From the NCBI GenBank assembly GCA_960531495.1, contig CAUIJY010000068.1, positions 558,001 to 622,000 of the forward strand: 64,000 bases of DNA. The letters run 5' to 3'. The stretch comes from Zeus faber (taxonomy: Eukaryota; Chordata; Actinopteri; Zeiformes; Zeidae). Position numbers and translations under genes: made by a program. The notes under the pieces were generated by a model. The model saw nothing but the letters and a program-made list of their open reading frames with translations. It had not been told where the DNA came from and made no database searches. Shown here piece after piece: positions 1-10,965 of the stretch (the first letter of the stretch is position 1; the number at the start of each line of letters is the position of its first letter).

Positions 1-208
1 TACTGTTATGAACTGATTTGTAATGGGAAAGTACTGTTTGCAAAAGAGTTTTTGGCACATCTAACAAGTTTTTCTGAAATTACGAGCAGTTTCATAAAAA
101 CCTGCATGGGTGGCAAACATGGCATTTTCAGGCAATTTAAAGACTGAAAGGATGTTTTGAGTAAAGGTTTCTGTCATAACTCTGTAGGAACTGCTCAGAT
201 AGTGTAAA
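1..208 (+). repeat. Reference monomer (phase 1 = first T of TACTG)
   Basis: This monomer sets the phase used in this annotation. It has GAACTGATTT at 11-20, CAAAAGAG at 41-48, the decaying CpG at 83-84, GGGTGGCAAACATGG at about 108-122, and the TTTCAG/CTGAAA inverted pair at 126-131 and 144-149. Length is 208 bp and GC is 36%. Monomers differ from it by a few substitutions in most variants and by about 15 positions in variant D. Confidence 0.97.
126..149 (+). other. Second inverted pair in the monomer (phase 126-149)
   Basis: TTTCAG and CTGAAA flank a 12-bp AT-rich centre. The pair is unchanged in almost all monomers, although the centre varies (CAATTTAAAG, CCATTTAAAG, CAATTTGAAG, CCATTAAAAG). 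Short inverted pairs of this size can arise by chance, and no function is claimed. Confidence 0.5.
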
Positions 209-416
209 TACTGTTATGAACTCATTTGTAATGGGAAAGTACTGTTTGCAGAACAGTTTTTGGCATATCTAACAAGTTTTTCTGAAATTACAAGCATTTT
301 CATAAAAACCTGCATGGATGGCAAACAAGGCATTTTCAGGCAATTTAAAGACTGAAAGGATGTTTTGAGTAAAGGTTTCTGTCATAACTCTGTAGGAACT
401 GCTCAGATAAAGTAAA

Positions 417-625
417 TACTGTTATGAACTCATTTGTAATGGGAAAGTACTGTTTGCAGAACAGTTTTGGCACATCTAACAATTTTTTTTCTGAAATTAC
501 GAGCATTTTCATAAAAAACTGCATGGATGGCAAACAAGGCATTTTCAGGCCATTTAAAGACTGAAAGGATGTTTTGAGTAAAGATTTCTGTAATGACTCA
601 GTTGGAACTGCTCAGATAGTGTAAA
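417..625 (+). repeat. Variant E monomer (shortened and lengthened T-runs)
   Basis: Diagnostics: preceded by GATAAAG instead of GATAGTG, then GCAGAACAG with a four-T instead of five-T run, AACAA followed by seven or eight T, and CATAAAAAACTGC. The T lost in the first run is offset by the T gained in the second, so length is 208 or 209. In the 49-63 kb region most copies also carry GGCCATTAAAAG at the following junction. Confidence 0.9.
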
Positions 626-865
626 TACTGTTATGAACTGATTTGTAATGGGAAAGTACTGTTTGCAAAAGAGTTTTTGGCACATCTAACAAGTTTTTCT
701 GAAATTACAAGCACTTTCATAAAAACCTGCATGGATGGCAAACAAGGCATTTTCAGGCAATTTGAAGACTGAAAGGATGTTTTGAGTAAAGATTTATGTC
801 ATGACTCTGTAGGAACTGCTCAAATAGTGTAAATACTGTTATGAACTCATTTGTAATGGGAAAGT

Positions 866-882
866 ACTGTTTGCAAAACAGT
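866..882 (+). other. 17-bp dyad in the monomer (phase 33-49)
   Basis: ACTGTTTGCAAAACAGT has perfect 7-bp arms around GCA. It is present in this form in GCAAAACAG-type monomers. In D (GTA loop) the arms are intact. It is weakened in GCAGAACAG types (6-bp arms) and in CAAAAGAG types (one mismatch), so it is not conserved in all monomers. A protein-binding role is possible but not shown. Confidence 0.7.
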
Positions 883-1458
883 TTTTGGCACATCTAACAA
901 GTTTTTCTGAAATTACAAGCATTTTCATAAAAACCAGCATGGATGGCAAACAAGGCATTTTCAGGCAATTTAAAGACTGAAAGGATGTTTTGAGTAAAGG
1001 TTTCTGTCATGAATCTCTAGGACCGGCTCAGATAGTGTAAATACTGTTATGAACTGATTTGTAATGGGAAAGTACTGTTTGCAAAAGAGTTTTTGGCACA
1101 TCTAACAAGTTTTTCTGAAATTACGAGCAGTTTCATAAAAACCTGCATGGGTGGCAAACATGGCATTTTCAGGCAATTTAAAGACTGAAAGGATGTTTTG
1201 AGTAAAGGTTTCTGTCATGACTCTGTAGGACCTGCTCAGATAGTGTAAATACTGTTATGAACTCATTTGTAATGGGAAAGTACTGTTTGCAGAACAGTTT
1301 TTGGCACATCTAACACATTTTTTCTGAAATTACAAGCATTTTCATAAAAACCTGCATGGATGGCAAACAAGGCATTTTCAGGCAATTTAAAGACTGGAAG
1401 GATGTTTTGAGTAAAGGTTTCTGTCATGACTGTGTAGGAACTGCTCAGATAGTGTGAA

Positions 1459-1666
1459 TACTGTTTTGAACTCATTTGTAATTGGGAATGTACTGTTTGT
1501 AAAACAGTTTTTGGCACATCTAACAAGTATTTCTGAAATAATAAGCATTTTCATGAAACCTGCATGGATGGCAAACAAGGCATTTTCAGGCCATTTAAAG
1601 ACTGAAAGGATGTTTTGAGTAAAGATTTCTGTCATGACTCAGTAGGAACTGCTCAGATAGTGTAAA
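1459..1666 (+). repeat. Variant D monomer (most divergent type)
   Basis: Diagnostics: preceded by GTGTGAA, then TACTGTTTTGAACT, TAATTGGGAATG, TTTGTAAAACAG, AAGTATTTCTG, AAATAATAAGC, TCATGAAACC and GGCCATTTAAAG. Small gains and losses (AATTGGGAATG for AATGGGAAAG, and CATGAAACC for CATAAAAACC) nearly cancel, so the length stays at 207-208 bp. It recurs every 3 to 7 monomers across the window. A sub-type with CTCTTTGTAAAACAG follows F monomers (for example from 4,583). Another with CAGTTTGTGGC lies at 49.4 kb and in the 52-63 kb region. Confidence 0.92.
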
Positions 1667-4372
1667 TACTGTTATGAACTCATTTGTAATGGGAAAGTAC
1701 TGTTTGCAAAAGAGTTTTTGGCACATCTAACAAGTTTTTCTGAAATTACAAGCACTTTCATAAAAACCTGCATGGATGGCAAACAAGGCATTTTCAGGCA
1801 ATTTGAAGACTGAAAGGATGTTTTGAGTAAAGGTTTCTGTCATAACTCTGTAGGAACTGCTCAGATAGTGTAAATACTGTTATGAACTCATTTGTAGTGG
1901 GAAAGTACTGTTTGCAAAACAGTTTTTGGCACATCTAACAAGTTTTTCTGAAATTACGAGCAGTTTCATAAAAACCTGCATGGGTGGCAAACAAGGCATT
2001 TTCAGGCAATTTAAAGACTGAAAGGATGTTTTGAGTAAAGGTTTCTGTCATGACTCTCTAGGACCTGCTCAGATAGTGTAAATACTGTTATGAACTGATT
2101 TGTAATGGGAAAGTACTGTTTGCAAAAGAGTTTTTGGCACATCTAACAAGTTTTTCTGAAATTATGATCATTTTCATAAAAACCTGCATGGATGGCAAAC
2201 AAGGCATTTTCAGGCAATTTGAAGACTGAAAGGATGTTTTGAGTAAAGGTTTCCGTCATGACTCTCTAGGACCTGCTCAGATAGTGTAAATACTGTTTTG
2301 AACTCATTTGTAATTGGGAATGTACTGTTTGTAAAACAGTTTTTGGCACATCTAACAAGTATTTCTGAAATAATAAGCATTTTCATGAAACCTGCATGGA
2401 TGGCAAACAAGGCATTTTCAGGCCATTTAAAGACTGAAAGGATGTTTTGAGTAAAGATTTCTGTCATGACTCAGTAGGAACTGCTCAGATAGTGTAAATA
2501 CTGTTATGAACTCATTTGTAATGGGAAAGTACTGTTTGCAAAAGAGTTTATGGCACATCTAACAAGTTTTTCTGAAATTACAAGCATTTTCATAAAAACC
2601 AGCATGGATGGCAAACAAGGCATTTTCAGGCAATTTAAAGACTGAAAGGATGTTTTGAGTAAAGGTTTCTGTCATGAATCTCTAGGACCTGCTCAGATAG
2701 TGTAAATACTGTTATGAACTGATTTGTAATGGGAAAGTACTGTTTGCAAAAGAGTTTTTGGCACATCTAACAAGTTTTTCTGAAATTACGAGCAGTTTCA
2801 TAAAAACCTGCATGGGTGGCAAACATGGCATTTTCAGGCAATTTAAAGACTGAAAGGATGTTTTGAGTAAAGGTTTCTGTCATGACTCTGTAGGACCTGC
2901 TCAGATAGTGTAAATACTGTTATGAACTCATTTGTAATGGGAAAGTACTGTTTGCAGAACAGTTTTTGGCACATCTAACACATTTTTTCTGAAATTACAA
3001 GCATTTTCATAAAAACCTGCATGGATGGCAAACAAGGCATTTTCAGGCAATTTAAAGACTGGAAGGATGTTTTGAGTAAAGGTTTCTGTCATGACTGTGT
3101 AGGAACTGCTCAGATAGTGTGAATACTGTTTTGAACTCATTTGTAATTGGGAATGTACTGTTTGTAAAACAGTTTTTGGCACATCTAACAAGTATTTCTG
3201 AAAATAATAAGCATTTTCATGAAACCTGCATGGATGGCAAACAAGGCATTTTCAGGCCATTTAAAGACTGAAAGGATGTTTTGAGTAAAGATTTCTGTCA
3301 TGACTCAGTAGGAACTGCTCAGATAGTGTAAATACTGTTATGAACTCATTTGTAATGGGAAAGTACTGTTTGCAAAAGAGTTTTTGGCACATCTAACAAG
3401 TTTTTCTGAAATTACAAGCACTTTCATAAAAACCTGCATGGATGGCAAACAAGGCATTTTCAGGCAATTTGAAGACTGAAAGGATGTTTTGAGTAAAGGT
3501 TTCTGACATAACTCTGTAGGAACTGCTCAGATAGTGTAAATACTGTTATGAACTCATTTGTAGTGGGAAAGTACTGTTTGCAAAACAGTTTTTGACACAT
3601 CTAACAAGTTTTTCTGAAATTACGAGCAGTTTCATAAAAACCTGCATGGGTTGCAAACAAGGCATTTTCAGGCAATTTAAAGACTGAAAGGATGTTTTGA
3701 GTAAAGGTTTCTGTCATGACTCTCTAGGACCTGCTCAGATAGTGTAAATACTGTTATGAACTGATTTGTAATGGGAAAGTACTGTTTGCAAAAGAGTTTT
3801 TGGCACATCTAACAAGTTTTTCTGAAATTATGAGCATTTTCATAAAAACCTGCATGGATGGCAAACAAGGCATTTTCAGGCAATTTAAAGACTGAAAGGA
3901 TGTTTTGAGTAAAGGTTTCTGTCATAACTCTGTAGGAACTGCTCAGATAAAGTAAATACTGTTATGAACTCATTTGTAATGGGAAAGTACTGTTTGCAGA
4001 ACAGTTTTGGCACATCTAACAATTTTTTTCTGAAATTACGAGCATTTTCATAAAAAACTGCATGGATGGCAAACAAGGCATTTTCAGGCAATTTAAAGAC
4101 TGAAAGGATGTTTTGAGTAAAGGTTTCTGTCATGACTCTGTAGGACCTGCTCAGATAGTGTAAATACTGTTATGAACTCATTTGTAATGGGAAAGTACTG
4201 TTTGCAGAACAGTTTTTGGCACATCTAACAAGTTTTTCTGAAATTACGAGCAGTTTCATAAAAACCTGCATGGGTGGCAAACAAGGCATTTTCAGGCAAT
4301 TTAAAGACTGAAAGGATGTTTTGAGTAAAGGTTTCTGTCATAACTCTGTAGGAACTGCTCAGATAGTGTTAA

Positions 4373-4582
4373 TACTGTTATGAACTCATTTGTAATGGGA
4401 AAGTACTGTTTGCAGAACAGTTTTTGGCACATCTAACACATTTTTTTCTGAAATTACGAGCATTTTCATAAATACCTGCATGGATGGCAAACAATGCATT
4501 TTCAGGCAATTTAAAGACTGAAAGGATGTTTTGAGTAAAGGTTTCTGTCATGACTGTGTAGGAACTGCTCAGATAGTGTGAA
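4373..4582 (+). repeat. Variant F monomer
   Basis: Diagnostics: preceded by GTGTTAA (GTGTTTA in some copies), then GCAGAACAG, AACACA with a long T-run, CATAAATACCTGC and AACAATGCATT. Length is 210 bp, the longest type measured. It is always followed by the CTCTTTG sub-type of D where checked (4.6, 9.2, 15.2, 19.8, 28.7, 39.8, 46.2, 51.4, 53.5, 55.8 and 62.0 kb), except at the chimeric junction near 23,770. Confidence 0.88.
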
Positions 4583-4996
4583 TACTGTTTTGAACTCATT
4601 TGTAATTGGGAATGTACTCTTTGTAAAACAGTTTTTGGCACATCTAACAAGTATTTCTGAAATAATAAGCATTTTCATGAAACCTGCATGGATGGCAAAC
4701 AAGGCATTTTCAGGCCATTTAAAGACTGAAAGGATGTTTTGAGTAAAGATTTCTGTCATGACTGTAGGAACTGCTCAGATAGTGTAAATACTGTTATGAA
4801 CTGATTTGTAATGGGAAAGTACTGTTTGCAAAAGAGTTTTTGGCACATCTAACAAGTTTTTCTGAAATTATGAGCATTTTCATAAAAACCTGCGTGGATG
4901 GCAAACAAGGCATTTTCAGGCAATTTAAAGACTGAAAGGATGTTTTGAGTAAAGGTTTCTGCCATAACTCTGTAGGAACTGCTCAGATAGTGTAAA

Positions 4997-5204
4997 TACT
5001 GTTATGAACTCATTTGTAATGGGAAAGTACTGTTTGCAAAACAGTTTTTCGCACATCTAACAAGTTTTTCTGAAATTACGAGCAGTTTCATAAAAACCTG
5101 CATGGGTGGCAAACATGGCATTTTCAGGCAATTTAAAGACTGAAAGGATGTTTTGAGTAAAGGTTTCTGTCATGACTGTGTAGGAACTGCTCAGATAGTG
5201 TGAA
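4997..5204 (+). repeat. Variant C monomer (CpG-gain type)
   Basis: Diagnostic: the usual TTTTTGGCAC reads TTTTTCGCAC, a G-to-C change that creates a CpG. It is linked to CGAGCAG, GGGTGG and AACATGG in most copies. Related copies carry CTGCGTGG (for example near 33,633, 37,380 and 40,294) or CTGCAGGG (near 51,746, 53,830, 56,121 and 62,368). A D monomer normally follows at once, so C-D behaves as a linked pair through the window. Confidence 0.9.
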
Positions 5205-8200
5205 TACTGTTTTGAACTCATTTGTAATTGGGAATGTACTGTTTGTAAAACAGTTTTTGGCACATCTAACAAGTATTTCTGAAATAATAAGCATTTTCAT
5301 GAAACCTGCATGGATGGCAAACAAGGCATTTTCAGGCCATTTAAAGACTGAAAGGATGTTTTGAGTAAAGGTTTCTGTCATCACTCTCTAGGACCTGCTC
5401 AGATAGTGTAAATACTGTTATGAACTCATTTGTAATGGGAAAGTACTGTTTGCAGAACAGTTTTGGCACATCTAACAATTTTTTTTCTGAAATTACGAGC
5501 ATTTTCATAAAAAACTGCATGGATGGCAAACAAGGCATTTTCAGGCAATTTAAAGACTGAAAGGATGTTTTGAGTAAAGATTTCTGTCATGACTCTGTAG
5601 GAACTGCTCAGATAGTGTAAATACTGTTATGAACTCATTTGTAATGGGAAAGTACTGTTTGCAAAACAGTTTTTGGCACATCTAACAAGTTTTTCTGAAA
5701 TTACAAGCATTTTCATAAAAACCTGCATGGATGGCAAACAAGGCATTTTCAGGCAATTTAAAGACTGAAACAATGTTTTGAGTAAAGGTTTCTGTCATGA
5801 CTCTCTAGGACCTGCTCAGATAGTGTAAATACTGTTATGAACTGATTTGTAATGGGAAAGTACTGTTTGCAAAACAGTTTTTGGCACATCTAACAAGTTT
5901 TTCTGAAATTACGAGCAGTTTCATAAAAACCTGCATGGGTGGCAAACATGGCATTTTCAGGCAATTTAAAGACTGAAAGGATGTTTTGAGTAAAGGTTTC
6001 TGTCATGACTCTGTAGGACCTGCTCAGATAGGGTAAATACTGTTATGAACTCATTTGTAATGGGAAAGTACTGTTTGCAGAACAGTTTTTGGCACATCTA
6101 ACACATTTTTTCTGAAATTACGAGCATTTTCATAAAAACCTGCATGGATGGCAAACAAGGCATTTTCAGGCAATTTAAAGACTGGAAGGATGTTTTGAGT
6201 AAAGGTTTCTGTCATGACTGTGTAGGAACTGCTCAGATAGTGTGAATACTGTTTTGAACTCATTTGTAATTGGGAATGTACTGTTTGTAAAACAGTTTTT
6301 GGCACATCTAACAAGTATTTCTGAAATAATAAGCATTTTCATGAAACCTGCATGAATGGCAAACAAGGCATTTTCAGGCAATTTGAAGACTGAAAGGATG
6401 TTTTGAGTAAAGGTTTCTGTCATAACTCTGTAGGAACTGCTCAGATAGTGTAAATACTGTTATGAACTGATTTGTAATGGGAAAGTACTGTTTGCAAAAG
6501 AGTTTTTGGCACATCTAACAAGTTTTTCTGAAATTATGAGCATTTTCATAAAAACCTGCATGGATGGCAAACAAGGCATTTTCAGGCAATTTAAAGACTG
6601 AAAGGATGTTTTGAGTAAAGGTTTCTGTCATAACTCTGTAGGAACTGCTCAGATAAAGTAAATACTGTTATGAACTCATTTGTAATGGGAAAGTACTGTT
6701 TGCAGAACAGTTTTGGCACATCTAACAATTTTTTTCTGAAATTACGAGCATTTTCATAAAAAACTGCATGGATGGCAAACAAGGCATTTTCAGGCAATTT
6801 AAAGTCTGAAAGGATGTTTTGAGTAAAGGTTTCTGTCATAACTCTGTAGGAACTGCTCAGATAGTGTTTATACTGTTATGAACTCATTTGTAATGGGAAA
6901 GTACTGTTTGCAGAACAGTTTTTGGCACATCTAACACATTTTTTTCTGAAATTACGAGCATTTTCATAGGTACCTGCATGGATGGCAAACAATGCATTTT
7001 CAGGAAATTTAAAGACTGAAAGGATGTTTTGAGTAAAGGTTTCTGTCATGACTGTGTAGGAACTGCTCAGATAGTGTGAATACTGTTTTGAACTCCTTTG
7101 TAATGGGGAATGTACTCTTTGTAAAACAGTTTTTGGCACATCTAACAAGTATTTCTGAAATAATAAGCATTTTCATGAAACCTGCATGGATGGCAAACAA
7201 GGCATTTTCAGGCCATTTAAAGACTGAAAGGATGTTTTGAGTAAAGATTTCTGTCATGACTCTGTAGGAACTGCTCAGATAGTGTAAATACTGTTATGAA
7301 CTGATTTGTAATGGGAAAGTACTGTTTGCAAAAGAGTTTTTGGCACATCTAACAAGTTTTTCTGAAATTATGAGCATTTTCATAAAAACCTGCATGGATG
7401 GCAAACAAGGCATTTTCAGGCAATTTAAAGACTGAAAGGATGTTTTGAGTAAAGGTTTCTGCCATAACTCTGTAGGAACTGCTCAGATAGTGTAAATACT
7501 GTTATGAACTGATTTGTAATGGGAAAGTACTGTTTGCAAAACAGTTTTTCGCACATCTAACAAGTTTTTCTGAAATTACGAGCAGTTTCATAAAAACCTG
7601 CATGGGTGGCAAACATGGCATTTTCAGGCAATTTAAAGACTGAAAGGATGTTTTGAGTAAAGGTTTCTGTCATGACTGTGTAGGAACTGCTCAGATAGTG
7701 TGAATACTGTTTTGAACTCATTTGTAATTGGGAATGTACTGTTTGTAAAACAGTTTTTGGCACATCTAACAAGTATTTCTGAAATAATAAGCATTTTCAT
7801 GAAACCTGCATGGATGGCAAACAAGGCATTTTCAGGCCATTTAAAGACTGAAAGGATGTTTTGAGTAAAGGTTTCTGTCATAACTCTGTAGGAACTGCTC
7901 AGATAAAGTAAATACTGTTATGAACTCATTTGTAATGGGAAAGTACTGTTTGCAGAACAGTTTTGGCACATCTAACAATTTTTTTTCTGAAATTACGAGC
8001 ATTTTCATAAAAAACTGCATGGATGGCAAACAAGGCATTTTCAGGCAATTTAAAGACTGAAAGGATGTTTTGAGTAAAGATTTCTGTCATGACTCTGTAG
8101 GAACTGCTCAGATAGTGTAAATACTGTTATGAACTCATTTGTAATGGGAAAGTACTGTTTGCAAAACAGTTTTTGGCACATCTATCAAGTTTTTCTGAAA

Positions 8201-8329
8201 TTACAAGCATTTTCATAAAAACCTGCATGGATGGCAAACAAGGCATTTTCAGGCAATTTAAAGACTGAAAGTATGTTTTGAGGAAAGGTTTCTGTCATGA
8301 CTCTCTAGGACCTGCTCAGATAGTGTAAA

Positions 8330-8537
8330 TACTGTTATGAACTGATTTGTAATGGGAAAGTACTGGTTGCAAAAGAGTTTTTGGCACATCTAACAAGTTT
8401 TTCTGAAATTACGAGCAGTTTCATAAAAACCTGCATGGATGGCAAACAAGGCATTTTCAGGCAATTTAAAGACTGAAAGGATGTTTTGAGTAAAGGTTTC
8501 TGTCATAACTCTGTAGGAACTGCTCAGATAAAGTAAA
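8330..8537 (+). repeat. Variant G monomer (GGTTGC type)
   Basis: Diagnostics: preceded by TCTCTAGGACCTGCTCAG, then GAACTGATTT and TACTGGTTGCAAAAGAG in place of TACTGTTTGC. The 3' part varies (CGAGCAG, ATGAGCATT or CGAGCATT), which shows that 5' and 3' halves have been exchanged between types. It is frequent in 22.9-63.5 kb. Confidence 0.88.
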
Positions 8538-10965
8538 TACTGTTATGAACTCATTTGTAATGGGAAAGTACTGTTTGCAGAACAGTTTTGGCACATCAAA
8601 CAATTTTTTTCTGAAATTACGAGCATTTTCATAAAAAACTGCATGGATGGCAAACAAGGCATTTTCAGGCAATTTAAAGACTGAAAGGATATTTTGAGTA
8701 AAGGTTTCTGTCATGACTCTGTAGGACCTGCTCAGATAGTGTAAATACTGTTATGAACTCATTTGTAATGGGAAAGTACTGTTTGCAGAACAGTTTTTGG
8801 CACATCTAACAAGTTTTTCTGAAATTACGAGCAGTTTCATAAAAACCTGCATGGGTGGCAAACAAGGCATTTTCAGGCAATTTAAAGACTGAAAGGATGT
8901 TTTGAGTAAAGGTTTCTGTCATAACTCTGTAGGAACTGCTCAGATAGTGTTAATACTGTTATGAACTCATTTGTAATGGGAAAGTACTGTTTGCAGAACA
9001 GTTTTTGGCACATCTAACACATTTCTTTCTGAAATTACGAGCATTTTCATAAATACCTGCATGGATGGCAAACAATGCATTTTCAGGCAATTTAAAGACT
9101 GAAAGGATGTTTTGAGTAAAGGTTTCTGTCATGACTGTGTAGGAACTGCTCAGATAGTGTGAATACTGTTTTGAACTCATTTGTAATTGGGAATGTACTC
9201 TTTGTAAAACAGTTTTTGGCACATCTAACAAGTATTTCTGAAATAATAAGCATTTTCATGAAACCTGCATGGATGGCAAACAAGGCATTTTCAGGCCATT
9301 TAAAGACTGAAAGGATGTTTTGAGTAAAGATTTCTGTCATGACTCTGTAGGAACTGCTCAGATAGTGTAAATACTGTTATGAACTGATTTGTAATGGGAA
9401 AGTACTGTTTGCAAAAGAGTTTTTGGCACATCTAACAAGTTTTTCTGAAATTATGAGCATTTTCATAAAAACCTGCATGGATGGCAAACAAGGCATTTTC
9501 AGGCAATTTAAAGACTGAAAGGATGTTTTGAGTAAAGGTTTCTGTCATAACTCTGTAGGAACTGCTCAGATAAAGTAAATACTGTTATGAACTCATTTGT
9601 AATGGGAAAGTACTGTTTGCAGAACAGTTTTGGCACATCTAACAATTTTTTTCTGAAATTACGAGCATTTTCATAAAAAACTGCATGGATGGCAAACAAG
9701 GCATTTTCAGGCAATTTAAAGACTGAAAGGATGTTTTGAGTAAAGGTTTCTGTCATTACTCTGTAGGACCTGCTCAGATAGTGTAAATACTGTTATGAAC
9801 TCATTTGTAATGGGAAAGTACTGTTTGCAGAAAAGTTTTTGGCACATCTAACAAGTTTTTCTGAAATTACGAGCAGTTTCATAAAAACCTGCATGGGTGG
9901 CAAACAAGGCATTTTCAGGCAATTTAAAGACTGAAAGGATGTTTTGAGTAAAGGTTTCTGTCATAACTCTGTAGGAACTGCTCAGATAGTGTTTATACTG
10001 TTATGAACTCATTTGTAATGGGAAAGTACTGTTTGCAGAACAGTTTTTGGCACATCTAACACATTTTTTTCTGAAATTACGAGCATTTTCATAAATACCT
10101 GCATGGATGGCAAACAATGCATTTTCAGGAAATTTAAAGACTGAAAGGATGTTTTGAGTAAAGGTTTCTGTCATGACTGTGTAGGAACTGCTCAGATAGT
10201 GTGAATACTGTTTTGAACTCCTTTGTAATGGGGAATGTACTCTTTGTAAAACAGTTTTTGGCACATCTAACAAGTATTTCTGAAATAATAAGCATTTTCA
10301 TGAAACCTGCATGGATGGCAAACAAGGCATTTTCAGGCCATTTAAAGACTGAAAGGATGTTTTGAGTAAAGATTTCTGTCATGACTCTGTAGGAACTGCT
10401 CAGATAGTGTAAATACTGTTATGAACTGATTTGTAATGGGAAAGTACTGTTTACAAAAGAGTTTTTGGCACATCTAACAAGTTTTTCTGAAATTATGAGC
10501 ATTTTCATAAAAACCTGCATGGATGGCAAACAAGGCATTTTCAGGCAATTTAAAGACTGAAAGGATGTTTTGAGTAAAGGTTTCTGCCATAACTCTGTAG
10601 GAACTGCTCAGATAGTGTAAATACTGTTATGAACTGATTTGTAATGGGAAAGTACTGTTTGCAAAACAGTTTTTCGCACATCTAACAAGTTTTTCTGAAA
10701 TTACGAGCAGTTTCATAAAAACCTGCATGGGTGGCAAACATGGCATTTTCAGGCAATTTAAAGACTGAAAGGATGTTTTGAGTAAAGGTTTCTGTCATGA
10801 CTGTGTAGGAACTGCTCAGATAGTGTGAATACTGTTTTGAACTCATTTGTAATTGGGAATGTACTGTTTGTAAAACAGTTTTTGGCACATCTAACAAGTA
10901 TTTCTGAAATAATAAGCATTTTCATGAAACCTGCATGGATGGCAAACAAGGCATTTTCAGGCCAT

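Larger units (their letters stand above)
1..344 (+). repeat. Leading monomers outside the 51-mer duplication
   Basis: This stretch holds monomer 1 and most of monomer 2. It does not match the bases 10,621 bp downstream (10,622-10,965): there the sequence is a C-D pair with TTTTTCGCAC and GTGTGAATACTG, while here it has TTTTTGGCAC and GTGTAAATACTG. The left edge of the 51-monomer duplication therefore lies near 345. A private GGCATATC occurs at about 261-268. Confidence 0.8.
345..10965 (+). repeat. 51-monomer higher-order unit, copy 1
   Basis: Every diagnostic variant in this stretch recurs exactly 10,621 bp downstream (51 monomers of 208.25), for example the landmarks at 1,263 and 11,884, 4,378 and 14,999, and 8,959 and 19,580. 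No net indel separates the copies along the unit. Within it a 4,581-bp offset (22 monomers) relates the F-D pairs at 4.4 and 9.0 kb, and a 1,042-bp offset (5 monomers) relates those at 9.0 and 10.0 kb. Older duplications are thus nested inside the unit. Confidence 0.92.

Noticed and set aside
1214-1221. Palindrome GTCATGAC as a replication origin or operator
   Set aside because: An 8-bp palindrome is expected by chance. It is lost in the GTCATAAC and GCCATAAC monomers, and no supporting context exists.
3198-3215. Single-base insertion GAAAATAATAAG as a functional change
   Set aside because: It is a simple A-run slip in a D monomer, shared with its 51-mer copy near 13,821. It is useful only as a copy marker.
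4747-4775. 2-bp loss in GTCATGACTGTAGG as a deletion breakpoint
   Set aside because: Both 51-mer copies carry it (also near 15,380), and the flanking monomers are otherwise normal. It is a small indel, not a block junction.
5044-5060. Possible CENP-B box at TTTCGCACATCTAACAA in C monomers
   Set aside because: Only the TTCG part fits. The required A and the CGGG block are absent. TTCGGAATG near 39,799 and 46,254 also fails.
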